From: a virus
Virus record (IMG/VR): IMGVR_UViG_3300025896_000104
Span: 1 to 33,182 of that record
DNA: 33,182 nt
Reading direction: 5' to 3' (one strand)
The stretch's first letter is position 1. Each line of letters begins with the position of its first letter. Both the position numbers and the translations under genes were made by a program. Positions 1 to 5,498 of the stretch are shown here, in pieces. The notes beneath the pieces were generated by a model, which saw only the letters and a program-made list of their open reading frames with translations, ran no database searches and was not told the DNA's origin.

Positions 1-20
1 GGGGGGGGGGGGGGGGGGGG
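1..20. other. Poly-G run at the window edge
   Basis: The first 20 bases are all G and are followed at once by ordinary, rather AT-rich sequence. A homopolymer of this length exactly at the end of a sequence is most simply a sequencing or assembly artefact at a contig end. It carries no gene. The true left part of the prophage, where an integrase would be expected, is not visible. Confidence 0.7.
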
Positions 21-116
21 TAAACCCTTGCGTCAAATTAGCTTTTTTAATGGTTGTTATAGCTAACTCAATGTATTCATTTTTTAAAGGAAAGTTGTAC
101 ACTTTGCAAAGACTAT
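21..116. other. AT-rich flank downstream of the repressor
   Basis: This stretch lies between the poly-G run and the end of the leftward repressor gene. It is AT-rich and holds no convincing reading frame. A 6-bp inverted repeat (TTAGCT ... AGCTAA, about 38-66) surrounds a T-run and could contribute to repressor transcript ending, but it is weak. No attachment-site copy matching the tRNA-Asn at the right end is seen here. Confidence 0.4.
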
Positions 117-593
117 TCACGACTTGAAATGTTTTTGTTGTACAAATGTTTGTGAATCCAGCATTGATTTGATTGAGCCCAAAATTTGCTCATCATCTGG
201 GTTGTTTACCAGATCAGTCAATAAGCCCACAAGCGACGCACGGCGACCAGCACTGACGCCCGCAAGGTGACTTCTCAGTGTTTTCAGTGCAGCGTCTAGG
301 TCGTGTTCCCCGGCCTTCAGGGAACTTCGAGCCGGCTCATTGGTATGTGCGGGGCCCCCATTAACAGGCGGCAGTCTCTGTCTGGGAGTAAGCCAGTCTG
401 GATAGGCTGCACTCAACTTGCCTCGAAGTCCCGGCCCAACGCCGCGCGGATTGCCCGATGGCAGCTTTGTTCCGTTGATGATTTGCCAGAGGTTGTCAGA
501 GCTAACTTTTGCTTTGTCTGCAACATTTTTAAAGTCGCCCTCTCTTCCGCAGAGGTCGATTAAGGCTTTCACAAGTGGGTCGATAGCGTCCAT
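117..593 (-). CDS. CI-like HTH repressor, lacking an evident S24 domain
   Basis: This 158-residue protein is the only convincing leftward protein gene and stands divergent to a Cro-like gene, the classic position of a lysogeny repressor. Residues about 20-47 (NVADKAKVSSDNLWQIINGT) look like a Cro/C1-type helix-turn-helix. The rest, including an Arg/Leu-rich stretch around residues 105-130, is not recognised. A LexA/CI-type S24 autoprotease domain is not evident: the protein is short and no Ser-Lys dyad context is seen. It would bind the paired palindromes at 629-662 and hold the rightward early promoter off. Release may depend on an antirepressor or on instability rather than RecA-driven self-cleavage; that is inference. 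The ATG at 591-593 is the natural start. Confidence 0.75.
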   Translation of the reverse strand: MDAIDPLVKALIDLCGREGDFKNVADKAKVSSDNLWQIINGTKLPSGNPRGVGPGLRGKLSAAYPDWLTPRQRLPPVNGGPAHTNEPARSSLKAGEHDLDAALKTLRSHLAGVSAGRRASLVGLLTDLVNNPDDEQILGSIKSMLDSQTFVQQKHFKS

Positions 594-628
594 ATCTATA
601 TTTCAGCAAAAAGCTAGAGCATCTCTGT

Positions 629-637
629 GCGAAACGC
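629..637. promoter_or_regulatory. Candidate operator O1, GCG-N3-CGC
   Basis: GCGAAACGC is a palindrome with a 3-base centre in the 80-base gap between the divergent repressor and Cro-like genes. It abuts the proposed -35 element. A second copy with the same arms lies 23 bp downstream, centre to centre, about two helical turns. Repressor or Cro binding is inferred. Confidence 0.5.
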
Positions 638-666
638 TTGAATTTAAGTTAGCGTTACGCTAGACT
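638..666 (+). promoter_or_regulatory. Candidate rightward early promoter (PR-like)
   Basis: TTGAAT at 638-643 and TAGACT at 661-666 are separated by 17 bp and resemble sigma-70 -35 and -10 boxes. The predicted start of transcription would fall at or within a few bases of the ATG at 674, implying a leaderless or nearly leaderless message. No Shine-Dalgarno sequence is seen before that ATG, which fits. O1 touches the -35 box and O2 overlaps the -10 box, so bound repressor would block it. Confidence 0.5.
650..662. promoter_or_regulatory. Candidate operator O2, TAGCG-TTA-CGCTA
   Basis: TAGCGTTACGCTA has perfect 5-bp arms around TTA and contains the same GCG-N3-CGC core as the site at 629-637. 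It overlaps the first bases of the proposed -10 box of the rightward promoter. Such paired sites between divergent regulators are typical of temperate phage switches; which protein binds is not shown by the sequence. Confidence 0.55.
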
Positions 667-673
667 TGCGAGC

Positions 674-898
674 ATGAGCAAACAATTCACACCCACCGAG
701 CGCCGAGCTTTGGCCGAAAAGCTGGCCATCAACGAGCAGTACCTGTATCAGTGCCTGACCGGACGGCGCGATATGGGGCCAACCGAGGCGCGCCGAGTAG
801 AGATCGAATCGGGTGGCGCAATCACTAGGCAAATGATCTGCCAAAAGACATGGCAAGGAATATGGCCCGAGCTGGCTGCCACCAAAGAGGCGGCGTAA
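674..898 (+). CDS. Cro/YdaS-like HTH regulator
   Basis: This 74-residue basic protein has a compact helix-turn-helix over residues about 10-40 (RRALAEKLAINEQYLYQCLTGRRD), in the manner of YdaS-type Cro proteins that work as antitoxin or Cro repressors in prophages. It is the first gene of the rightward operon and opposes the CI-like gene. It should bind the same operators and favour lytic development. No ribosome binding site is evident before the ATG, and the proposed promoter places the transcript start at about the start codon, so leaderless translation is possible. The gene ends directly before the next start codon (TAA then ATG). Confidence 0.75.
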   Translation: MSKQFTPTERRALAEKLAINEQYLYQCLTGRRDMGPTEARRVEIESGGAITRQMICQKTWQGIWPELAATKEAA

Positions 899-1132
899 AT
901 GGCGAATAAGCATGACCTGACAGCGACAGCGAAAACGCTCATTCCAGATTACGCCGATGACGGACTTCGTGAGAAATCCAATCGCATCGGGTGTTGCAAA
1001 GGTGACTACCTGCGCGACCTGATATTCATGGATTTGTATGGGCAAACGTACGGGGAACATGTTGCTGATTCTCGTCGCGCGATCATGGGCGTGAAGGGCC
1101 TTTCAATGGTCGTTAGGAGTTCCGGAGAATGA
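899..1132 (+). CDS. Small early protein, unknown
   Basis: This 77-residue protein starts on the base after the stop of the Cro-like gene, so the two are probably translated together. The preceding AAAGAGG can act as ribosome binding site. I do not recognise the family. The N-terminal half is charged and the middle (YLRDLIFMDLYGQTYGEHV) looks helical. In lambdoid phages this place often holds a small regulator of the CII type, but no helix-turn-helix is clear here. Its stop overlaps the next start. Confidence 0.55.
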   Translation: MANKHDLTATAKTLIPDYADDGLREKSNRIGCCKGDYLRDLIFMDLYGQTYGEHVADSRRAIMGVKGLSMVVRSSGE

Positions 1133-1380
1133 CCCAATCCCGTAACTCAGTCATAACTAACGCAACAGTCGTCAAAGCTGTGAGCGCTTTTGAATGGCGC
1201 ACCTTTCCCGGCGCACTGAGCCAAGACAAAGACTTGAAGCGCAAACCGCACGGCATTCGCAAGAACATGCCCGTGCCATCACTGCCGGGAAGCCTGCGCT
1301 TTTGCCGGGACTCCATCAACACCGAGACGTTAAGCGCAGAGGGCAAGACCGCTCGGATCAACCGAGGGAATAAGCCATGA
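1129..1380 (+). CDS. Small basic early protein, unknown
   Basis: The 83-residue product is rich in Arg, Lys and Ser, and no domain is recognised. The start overlaps the preceding stop in an ATGA junction, with GGAG a few bases upstream, and the end overlaps the next gene in another ATGA junction. The coupling on both sides supports a real gene in the early operon although its sequence alone does not. Its basic character would suit nucleic-acid binding, but that is only a guess. Confidence 0.5.
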   Translation: MTQSRNSVITNATVVKAVSAFEWRTFPGALSQDKDLKRKPHGIRKNMPVPSLPGSLRFCRDSINTETLSAEGKTARINRGNKP

Positions 1381-1670
1381 GCCAGTTGTCCATCGACTTC
1401 TCACGCGCAAGGGCCAGCGACCCCATGACGAGCGTGACCGCCGCCATTCAGTCAAGCCGCTTTGCCGAATCACACGCTGGCCGCATCTTGACCGCGCTCA
1501 AGCTGCACGGGCCCATGACAGCGCACGAGCTGGGCATTGTTGGCTTGACGGTGGTGCAGGCAGATCGACGCCTGCCAGAGCTTGCCAGTAAGCGCCTTGC
1601 CACGGTCATCAAGGCCGCTGACGGCGAAGACTTGGTGCGTGGTGGTTGCCGGGTTTGGGGGGCTGTATGA
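1377..1670 (+). CDS. Winged-helix-like early protein
   Basis: This is a 97-residue protein. From residue about 30 (HAGRILTALKLHGPMTAHELGIVGLTVVQADRRLPELASKRLATVI) it reads like a winged-helix DNA-binding fold: helix, helix, recognition helix, then a short beta wing. It overlaps its neighbours by ATGA at both ends. Similar small winged-helix proteins sit just ahead of replication genes in many Burkholderiales prophages. It may regulate the early operon or assist replication; the specific role cannot be read from the sequence. Confidence 0.6.
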   Translation: MSQLSIDFSRARASDPMTSVTAAIQSSRFAESHAGRILTALKLHGPMTAHELGIVGLTVVQADRRLPELASKRLATVIKAADGEDLVRGGCRVWGAV

Positions 1671-2632
1671 ATTACTACCCTTTTCACATCGGCGACTATG
1701 CCAGCGCCACACGTCATCTAAGTTGGGACGAAGACGCTGCTTATAGGCGGTTGCTGGACGTTTACTACACGCTCGAAAAGCCCATCCCAGAAGAAAAGGT
1801 TCTCCGGCTTGCAATGGCCGTTACCAAAATGCAGCGCGAGGCGGTCAACACTGTGCTGCAAGAGTTCTTCACGTTGACAGCGCAGGGCTGGACCAGCGAG
1901 CGCTGCGAGCAAGAGCTAGATGCCATGCGTATCAAGCAAGCTGCACAGGAGGAAAAAGACCGCCATGAAACAGATCGGATGCGTCGTCACCGGGAGCGAC
2001 GCTCCAGCATGTTCGATGCGTTACGGCTTGTCGGAATAGTGCCAGCTTGGGACGTTCCCATGAAGGAGTTGCAACGGCTTTCAGATACGTACAGCAACGC
2101 ACCTGCAACGCTACCTGAAACGCACCTGCAACGCGAACAGGTCATTTCAGGCGATGAACCTGCAACGGCTATACCAACACCAACACCAACACCAACACCA
2201 GTATTAAAAGAGAAGAAGAGCGCAAGCGCTCCCACCATCCCGGAAATTCCGGAATCGTTGATGGCCGACTTTCAAAAGATTCGTCGATCAAAAAAAGCAC
2301 CCTTGACCGACACCGCGATCAACGGACTTCGACGCGAAGCCGAAAAGGCTGGGGTGACGATGACCGAGGCCATCACGGCCTGCTGCGAGTTCGGCTGGCA
2401 GGGGTTTAACGCGGACTGGTACGCCGAGCGAACGGCATCCAAAACCGCAACCACTGGAAGCCCGCCTACCGAGTCGTTTTCAGAGCGTGACGCCCGTGCC
2501 AAACGCGAGGCTTGGGAGGTCATGACGAACCGCAAATGGCCCGAGCAAGACCTACCCCAAAGCGCACGCAGTTCGGCGATTGATGCCGCTGCGTTTGAGT
2601 TGCCCAACAACATCCGGAGATTGGCCCAATGA
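1667..2632 (+). CDS. DUF1376 replication initiator-like protein (lambda O-like role)
   Basis: The N-terminus (MNYYPFHIGDYASATRHLSWDEDAAYRRLLDVYYTLEKPIP) is a clear DUF1376 domain, a winged-helix-type module found in phage replication proteins. The protein is 321 residues from the ATG at 1667, which overlaps the previous stop; an upstream in-frame TTG at 1646 is less likely. After the domain come a charged helical stretch, a linker with a PTPTPTPTP repeat (about 169-177), and a C-terminal helical domain about residues 190-270. The next gene is P-like, giving an O-P order. Direct repeats of ACCTGCAACG inside the gene resemble origin iterons, as lambda ori lies inside gene O. Origin binding and helicase recruitment are inferred. 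Confidence 0.75.
   Translation: MNYYPFHIGDYASATRHLSWDEDAAYRRLLDVYYTLEKPIPEEKVLRLAMAVTKMQREAVNTVLQEFFTLTAQGWTSERCEQELDAMRIKQAAQEEKDRHETDRMRRHRERRSSMFDALRLVGIVPAWDVPMKELQRLSDTYSNAPATLPETHLQREQVISGDEPATAIPTPTPTPTPVLKEKKSASAPTIPEIPESLMADFQKIRRSKKAPLTDTAINGLRREAEKAGVTMTEAITACCEFGWQGFNADWYAERTASKTATTGSPPTESFSERDARAKREAWEVMTNRKWPEQDLPQSARSSAIDAAAFELPNNIRRLAQ
2070..2252. other. Candidate replication origin inside the O-like gene
   Basis: ACCTGCAACG occurs at 2101, 2124 and 2158, with a one-mismatch copy (ACCTGAAACG) at 2113. Shorter GCAACG cores lie at 2071 and about 2093. The cluster is followed by four ACCAAC hexamers (2173-2196), a purine-rich AT-richer stretch (about 2201-2220) and a palindrome CCGGAA-A-TTCCGG at 2240-2252. 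In lambda the origin has iterons followed by an AT-rich segment within the initiator gene, so the arrangement fits an origin. The repeats also encode repeated amino acids, so a purely protein-level cause is possible. Confidence 0.45.
2173..2200 (+). repeat. ACCAAC hexamer repeat encoding a Pro-Thr linker
   Basis: Four tandem ACCAAC units and a partial fifth encode an alternating Pro-Thr linker between the two domains of the O-like protein. Because the unit is 6 bp, gain or loss of copies would keep the frame, so this changes linker length rather than acting as an on/off switch. Confidence 0.8.
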
Positions 2633-3096
2633 CCGCAACCCCTTTCACGATGGCCGAGTCAATCGACTGGCTTTTCACCCGCCTTGCCGGGACTTACGGC
2701 GCACAGTGGACGCGGCAATGGGAGGGTACACCGATGACCGACGTTAAAACGGCGTGGGCCTACGAGCTGAGCGCTTATGCCGGCCAGCCATCAGCCATCA
2801 AACACGCGCTGGACAACCTGCCCGAGCGCTGCCCGAATGTGATCCAGTTCCGAAACCTTTGCCGGTCTTCGCCGTCCCGCGTTGTGCCTGAGATTCCGGT
2901 GATCCAAGCTGACGCCAAGTTCATCGCCGAGGAATTGCTGAAGATGGTTCCAATTCGACAGGCGGCTAAGTTGGACTCGAAGGATTGGGCGCGCCGCATC
3001 ATGGCCCGCCACGAGTCTGGCGTCTACGTGGCGGCTATCAGCGTTCGATTTGCGAAAGAGGCGCTGCGTTCGCACTTGGAAATGTCGCCAGCATGA
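2629..3096 (+). CDS. Replication protein P-like (helicase-loader role)
   Basis: The 155-residue protein begins ATAESIDWLFTRLAGTYG-like (observed MTATPFTMAESIDWLFTRLA), followed by a tryptophan-rich helical stretch and CPNVIQFRNLCRSSP. This pattern is common in proteins annotated as replication protein P in Burkholderiales phages. Lambda P loads DnaB helicase at the origin; the same role is inferred from family resemblance and from the position directly after the O-like gene, which it overlaps by ATGA. No Walker A motif is visible, so it is not a DnaC-type ATPase. It is shorter than lambda P. Confidence 0.65.
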   Translation: MTATPFTMAESIDWLFTRLAGTYGAQWTRQWEGTPMTDVKTAWAYELSAYAGQPSAIKHALDNLPERCPNVIQFRNLCRSSPSRVVPEIPVIQADAKFIAEELLKMVPIRQAAKLDSKDWARRIMARHESGVYVAAISVRFAKEALRSHLEMSPA

Positions 3097-3099
3097 CCG

Positions 3100-3279
3100 A
3101 TGCACGATCTTTTCAAAGTCCAACTGGCACACCTGACGCGCCTGGCCTTAACCCCTGGGTTCAAGGATTATTCGTGGCACCGAGCAAAAGAGTTGGAGGC
3201 CGACCCAAGCGGCTGGTTCAAGGGGATATGCGAAGCCCTCAAGACCTCCGTGCTCCAGAGCCGGGAGAAACCGGATTGA
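3100..3279 (+). CDS. Small phage protein, unknown (59 aa)
   Basis: Reading from ATG at 3100 gives a 59-residue protein starting MHDLFKVQLAHLTRLAL and containing KDYSWHRAKELEADPSGWF. I recall this pattern from short conserved proteins of Comamonadaceae phages located between replication and RusA genes, function unknown. It starts three bases after the P-like stop and ends in a TTGA junction with the next gene. A longer overlapping frame (from ATG at 3093) gives less protein-like sequence over the same bases and is likely a shadow in this part. Confidence 0.6.
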   Translation: MHDLFKVQLAHLTRLALTPGFKDYSWHRAKELEADPSGWFKGICEALKTSVLQSREKPD

Positions 3280-3440
3280 GCCCGTCTGAGATTCAGCACG
3301 CGATTTCAATCCGAGTGCTGGCTGAAGATGATGAGACAGACCTTTGGCCGGTGGTTCGCCGGATGGTGCCAGCTGGTAGTTGGGGCATTAAAGCCAAGGG
3401 CTTGCGCCGCGCTGAGCCGTTTGATGGGCTGGCGGTATGA
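3276..3440 (+). CDS. Small phage protein, TTG start (54 aa)
   Basis: The TTG at 3276 overlaps the stop of the 59-residue gene (TTGA), a typical coupling junction. The frame then gives 54 residues: SPSEIQHAISIRVLAEDDETDLWPVVRRMVPAGSW and a basic end. It stops in an ATGA overlap with RusA. I do not recognise a domain. The same frame is open further upstream to ATG 3093, so the start is uncertain, but the upstream part competes with the better-looking 59-residue gene. Confidence 0.5.
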   Translation: MSPSEIQHAISIRVLAEDDETDLWPVVRRMVPAGSWGIKAKGLRRAEPFDGLAV

Positions 3441-3796
3441 CTGTCATCTTGGTTCTGCCATGGCCACCCAAAGAGCTGTCACCCAATGCCCGGACGCACT
3501 GGCGCAAGAAAGCACCCATCACCAAGGCCTACAAAACCGCTTGTTGGGCATTGGCCAAGGAGTCTGGCATCACCGCGCCAGATTCAGAAGGGCGTTTGCA
3601 TCTTTGGATTGACTTTTACCCGCCTGACCGCAGGCACCGGGACGACGACAACATGATCGCCAGCTTCAAGGCGGGCCGTGATGGCTTGGCTTTGGCTTTG
3701 GGGGTTGATGACAAGCGCTTTGTTACGCATCCGTTTGTGTCCGACCAGATTGGCGGCATGGTGAAAGTCAGAATTACGGCGGGGCCGCAAGCATGA
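3437..3796 (+). CDS. rusA: RusA-family Holliday junction resolvase
   Basis: The 119-residue protein has the RusA signature: an N-terminal beta strand with PWPPKELSPNAR, then YPPDRRHRDDDNMIASFKAGRDGLALALGVDDKRF. Aspartates at about 69-71 and 91-92 and the nearby Lys/Arg residues match the metal-binding acidic cluster of RusA. The enzyme cuts four-way DNA junctions symmetrically as a dimer and resolves recombination intermediates or branched DNA before packaging. The length is the usual one for the family. It overlaps genes on both sides by ATGA and sits in a recombination group with NinB and a Ref-like nuclease. Confidence 0.92.
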   Translation: MTVILVLPWPPKELSPNARTHWRKKAPITKAYKTACWALAKESGITAPDSEGRLHLWIDFYPPDRRHRDDDNMIASFKAGRDGLALALGVDDKRFVTHPFVSDQIGGMVKVRITAGPQA

Positions 3797-4200
3797 ACAA
3801 GCTGACCATGACGCTGACCGATGAAGTTCAGGGTTACGCCACTGTCAAAACGATCTGGGCGCACGCCAAGGCGAATCTGAATGCAGGCCGGCGCATGGTG
3901 ATGGAGTTGCGGCCTGAGAAGCGCAGCGACCCGCAGAACCGGCGCATGTGGGCCATGTTGGGCGAGATTGCTACTCAAGTCGACTGGTATGGCCAGAAGC
4001 TGAGTGCCGACGACTGGAAGCACGTCCTCTCGGCCAGCCTGACGAAGCAGCGAGTCGCCCCCGGCATTGAAGGCGGCTTTGTGGTGCTGGGCTTGTCGAC
4101 CTCCAAGATGAGCAAGGCAGAAATGAGCGACTTGCAGACGCTGATGGAAGCCTTCGGTGCTGACAAGGGCGTGAAGTTTTCAGCGGTGAGCTACGAATGA
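3793..4200 (+). CDS. ninB: NinB-family recombination protein
   Basis: The 135 residues match the NinB (Orf) family: an N-terminal beta region, then the conserved LRPEKRSDPQNRRMWAMLGEIATQV stretch (about 41-64), then WKHVLSASLTKQRVAPGIEGGFVVLGLSTSKMSKAEMSDLQTLMEAFGAD. Lambda NinB binds single-stranded DNA and assists Red-type recombination in a RecFOR-like role. No Red beta-type annealing protein is in the window, so here it may work with host RecA. It overlaps RusA and the next gene by ATGA. Confidence 0.88.
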   Translation: MNKLTMTLTDEVQGYATVKTIWAHAKANLNAGRRMVMELRPEKRSDPQNRRMWAMLGEIATQVDWYGQKLSADDWKHVLSASLTKQRVAPGIEGGFVVLGLSTSKMSKAEMSDLQTLMEAFGADKGVKFSAVSYE

Positions 4201-4481
4201 CCAAAGCCGAACGCCAGCACAAAGACAAATTGGCTCGCCTTGGGTGCGCTGTTTGCATGCGCATTCATGGTGCGCATGAACCCGGCCCGGTCCAGTTGCA
4301 CCACCAGCGCGCGGGCATGGGTGGCTGGGGCAAGGGCTCATACCTGACGCTGATACCGCTTTGCCTTGAGCACCACACAGGCAATACGGGTGTGCATGGG
4401 TTGGGCAGCAAAGGCTTTCCAGTGCACCACGGCTTCACTGAGGCTGATTTATTGGCTGACACACAAAGGGCATTGTCATGA
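4197..4481 (+). CDS. Ref-like RecA-dependent nuclease (HNH-type)
   Basis: This 94-residue protein carries CAVC (Cys17, Cys20), QLHHQ (His35-36) and LCLEHHTG (Cys56, His59-60), a zinc/HNH arrangement like that of the phage P1 Ref protein, a nuclease that cuts DNA within RecA-formed displacement loops. GVHGLGSKGF after the last histidines also suits the family. It is shorter than P1 Ref and corresponds to its catalytic part, as in many phage homologues. It overlaps ninB by ATGA. A DUF968-type HNH protein is the main alternative. Confidence 0.75.
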   Translation: MTKAERQHKDKLARLGCAVCMRIHGAHEPGPVQLHHQRAGMGGWGKGSYLTLIPLCLEHHTGNTGVHGLGSKGFPVHHGFTEADLLADTQRALS

Positions 4482-4669
4482 CCCACGGCGGCAAACGAGC
4501 TGGGGCAGGGCGTCCACGCTCAAACATTGACGACAAGCGGGTGATGGTGCTGCGCAGCCAAGGCGTCAGCTGTCCGGCAATTGCGCTGAGATTTGGCGTG
4601 CCGCTTGGCGTTATCCGGTATTCGATCTTGAAATCAAAAGCACAACCAACTTTAACCAAAGGAACTTAA
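4478..4669 (+). CDS. Small HTH protein with AT-hook-like N-terminus
   Basis: The 63-residue product starts with GGKRAGAGRPR, an AT-hook-like basic Gly/Arg motif frequent at the start of phage DNA-binding proteins. A short helix-turn-helix follows (VLRSQGVSCPAIALRFGVPLGVIRYSI, about 24-50). It overlaps the Ref-like gene by ATGA and ends directly before the next ATG. A regulatory or DNA-organising role near the recombination genes is plausible; the target is unknown. Confidence 0.6.
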   Translation: MTHGGKRAGAGRPRSNIDDKRVMVLRSQGVSCPAIALRFGVPLGVIRYSILKSKAQPTLTKGT

Positions 4670-4849
4670 ATGGCGCAAATTGCAATCACGTTTTCAGACC
4701 ACCCAGACGGCAAGGTCGATGTGCAGATTTATTTGGATGGTCTTGTCGAGGGAGAGCCGCCCACGCCTGCGCAACAGCTGGCGATGTCCATGCTCAAGTC
4801 TGCCAAAGACGATTCAGCCGTGTCTGACGTCACCACAACCACTGCTTGA
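4670..4849 (+). CDS. Small acidic phage protein, unknown (59 aa)
   Basis: ATG at 4670, with AAAGGA upstream, opens a 59-residue acidic frame beginning MAQIAITFSDHPDGKVDVQIYLDG and ending in a run of Thr. The start ITFSDHPDGKVDV is a pattern I associate with short conserved phage proteins that have no assigned function. A second frame from 4680 overlaps the same bases but is Arg/Ser-rich with no protein character and is treated as a shadow. Confidence 0.6.
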   Translation: MAQIAITFSDHPDGKVDVQIYLDGLVEGEPPTPAQQLAMSMLKSAKDDSAVSDVTTTTA

Positions 4850-4858
4850 GAGGTTTTT

Positions 4859-5029
4859 ATGACTCAGCCCATTGTGATTAGCCAGCAGCTTCCTTTTGAT
4901 GTCCGTATGGCTTTGGTGAGAGCGGCGGCAACACCCAATACGCGGGCTGACCCTATGGCCAGACTCAAAGCGATTGAAGCCGTAGTGGAGCGCTCGCGCA
5001 TCAGTCACCCTTATCTACTCAAGGCCTGA
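4859..5029 (+). CDS. Small phage protein, unknown (56 aa)
   Basis: ATG at 4859 follows GAGAGG at a suitable distance and opens a 56-residue, largely helical frame (PFDVRMALVRAAATPNTRADPMARLKAIEAVVERSRI). It ends with TGA one base before the next ATG. No domain is recognised. The good ribosome binding site and tight spacing support it as a real gene of the early operon. Confidence 0.55.
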   Translation: MTQPIVISQQLPFDVRMALVRAAATPNTRADPMARLKAIEAVVERSRISHPYLLKA

Positions 5030-5030
5030 G

Positions 5031-5291
5031 ATGACCACGCGCTTGGTGGGTGTCAATGAGTTGGGCCGGCGGGTAGGGCAAGACCACCACCATGCCCGGC
5101 TAACTGACCATGATGTTGAGCTGATGCTTGAGCTTCATGAGCAGGGCTACGGTTACCGCAAGTTGGCTGCCAAGTTTGAGGTCTGCAAGTCGACAGTGCG
5201 TAGCATTATCAAAGGCCGCTCACGCAGTCAGGTAGCTTGTGCTTGGCGTACGGTGCGCGTAATTGATAGTGCAAATGCTAACTTTGGCTAA
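5031..5291 (+). CDS. HTH DNA-binding protein
   Basis: The 86 residues include RLTDHDVELMLELHEQGYGYRKLAAKFEVCKSTVRSIIKGR (about 23-64), a homeodomain-like helix-turn-helix as in Hin-type or transposase N-termini, followed by a basic tail. It lies just upstream of the terminase genes, where small HTH regulators of late genes are often found, so a late activator role is possible but unproved. Near its 3' end (5252-5263) the DNA has GGTGCGCGTAAT, one base different from the 12-mer found ahead of four late modules; this copy lies inside the coding sequence and may be chance. Confidence 0.65.
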   Translation: MTTRLVGVNELGRRVGQDHHHARLTDHDVELMLELHEQGYGYRKLAAKFEVCKSTVRSIIKGRSRSQVACAWRTVRVIDSANANFG

Positions 5292-5315
5292 CTATTGCTA
5301 ATCGGCGCTTTCACT

Positions 5316-5498
5316 ATGTTTTATGTCTATGAGTTGGTTGACCCGCGAGACTCCCGCATCTTTTATATTGGGAAAGGGCAGGGTATCCGGATGTGGCAGC
5401 ATGAAAAAGATGCCCTTGCCACCACGGTTAAGGCTTGGGGTCGTGAGGTCGTTCTCAAAAGGCTGCTGGCGCACGGTGTCGGGGTTGTCGCATGCTAG
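5316..5498 (+). CDS. Shortened GIY-YIG-like protein
   Basis: From ATG 5316 the 60-residue product starts MFYVYELVDPRDSRIFYIGKGQGIRMWQHEKDA. This holds the YVY and YIG strands and the following Arg and His of a GIY-YIG nuclease domain like that of LEM-3-type phage proteins. The family is normally about twice as long or more. The part that should carry the metal-binding Glu is missing, because the frame stops inside the start of the small terminase gene. It is probably a catalytically dead remnant or a binding-only form. An in-frame TTG at 5295 is the alternative start. Only a weak ribosome binding site is seen. Confidence 0.6.
   Translation: MFYVYELVDPRDSRIFYIGKGQGIRMWQHEKDALATTVKAWGREVVLKRLLAHGVGVVAC

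Noticed and set aside
303-663. Two plus-strand frames of 81-86 codons opposite the repressor
   Set aside because: They overlap the HTH repressor and the operator region, lack ribosome binding sites and look random.
2173-2200. Hexamer repeat as a phase-variation switch
   Set aside because: A 6-bp unit keeps the frame on gain or loss, so it cannot switch the gene off.
4269-4280. GGTGCGCATGAA-like sequence in the Ref-like gene
   Set aside because: The match to the 12-mer is partial and the bases encode ordinary residues of the protein.
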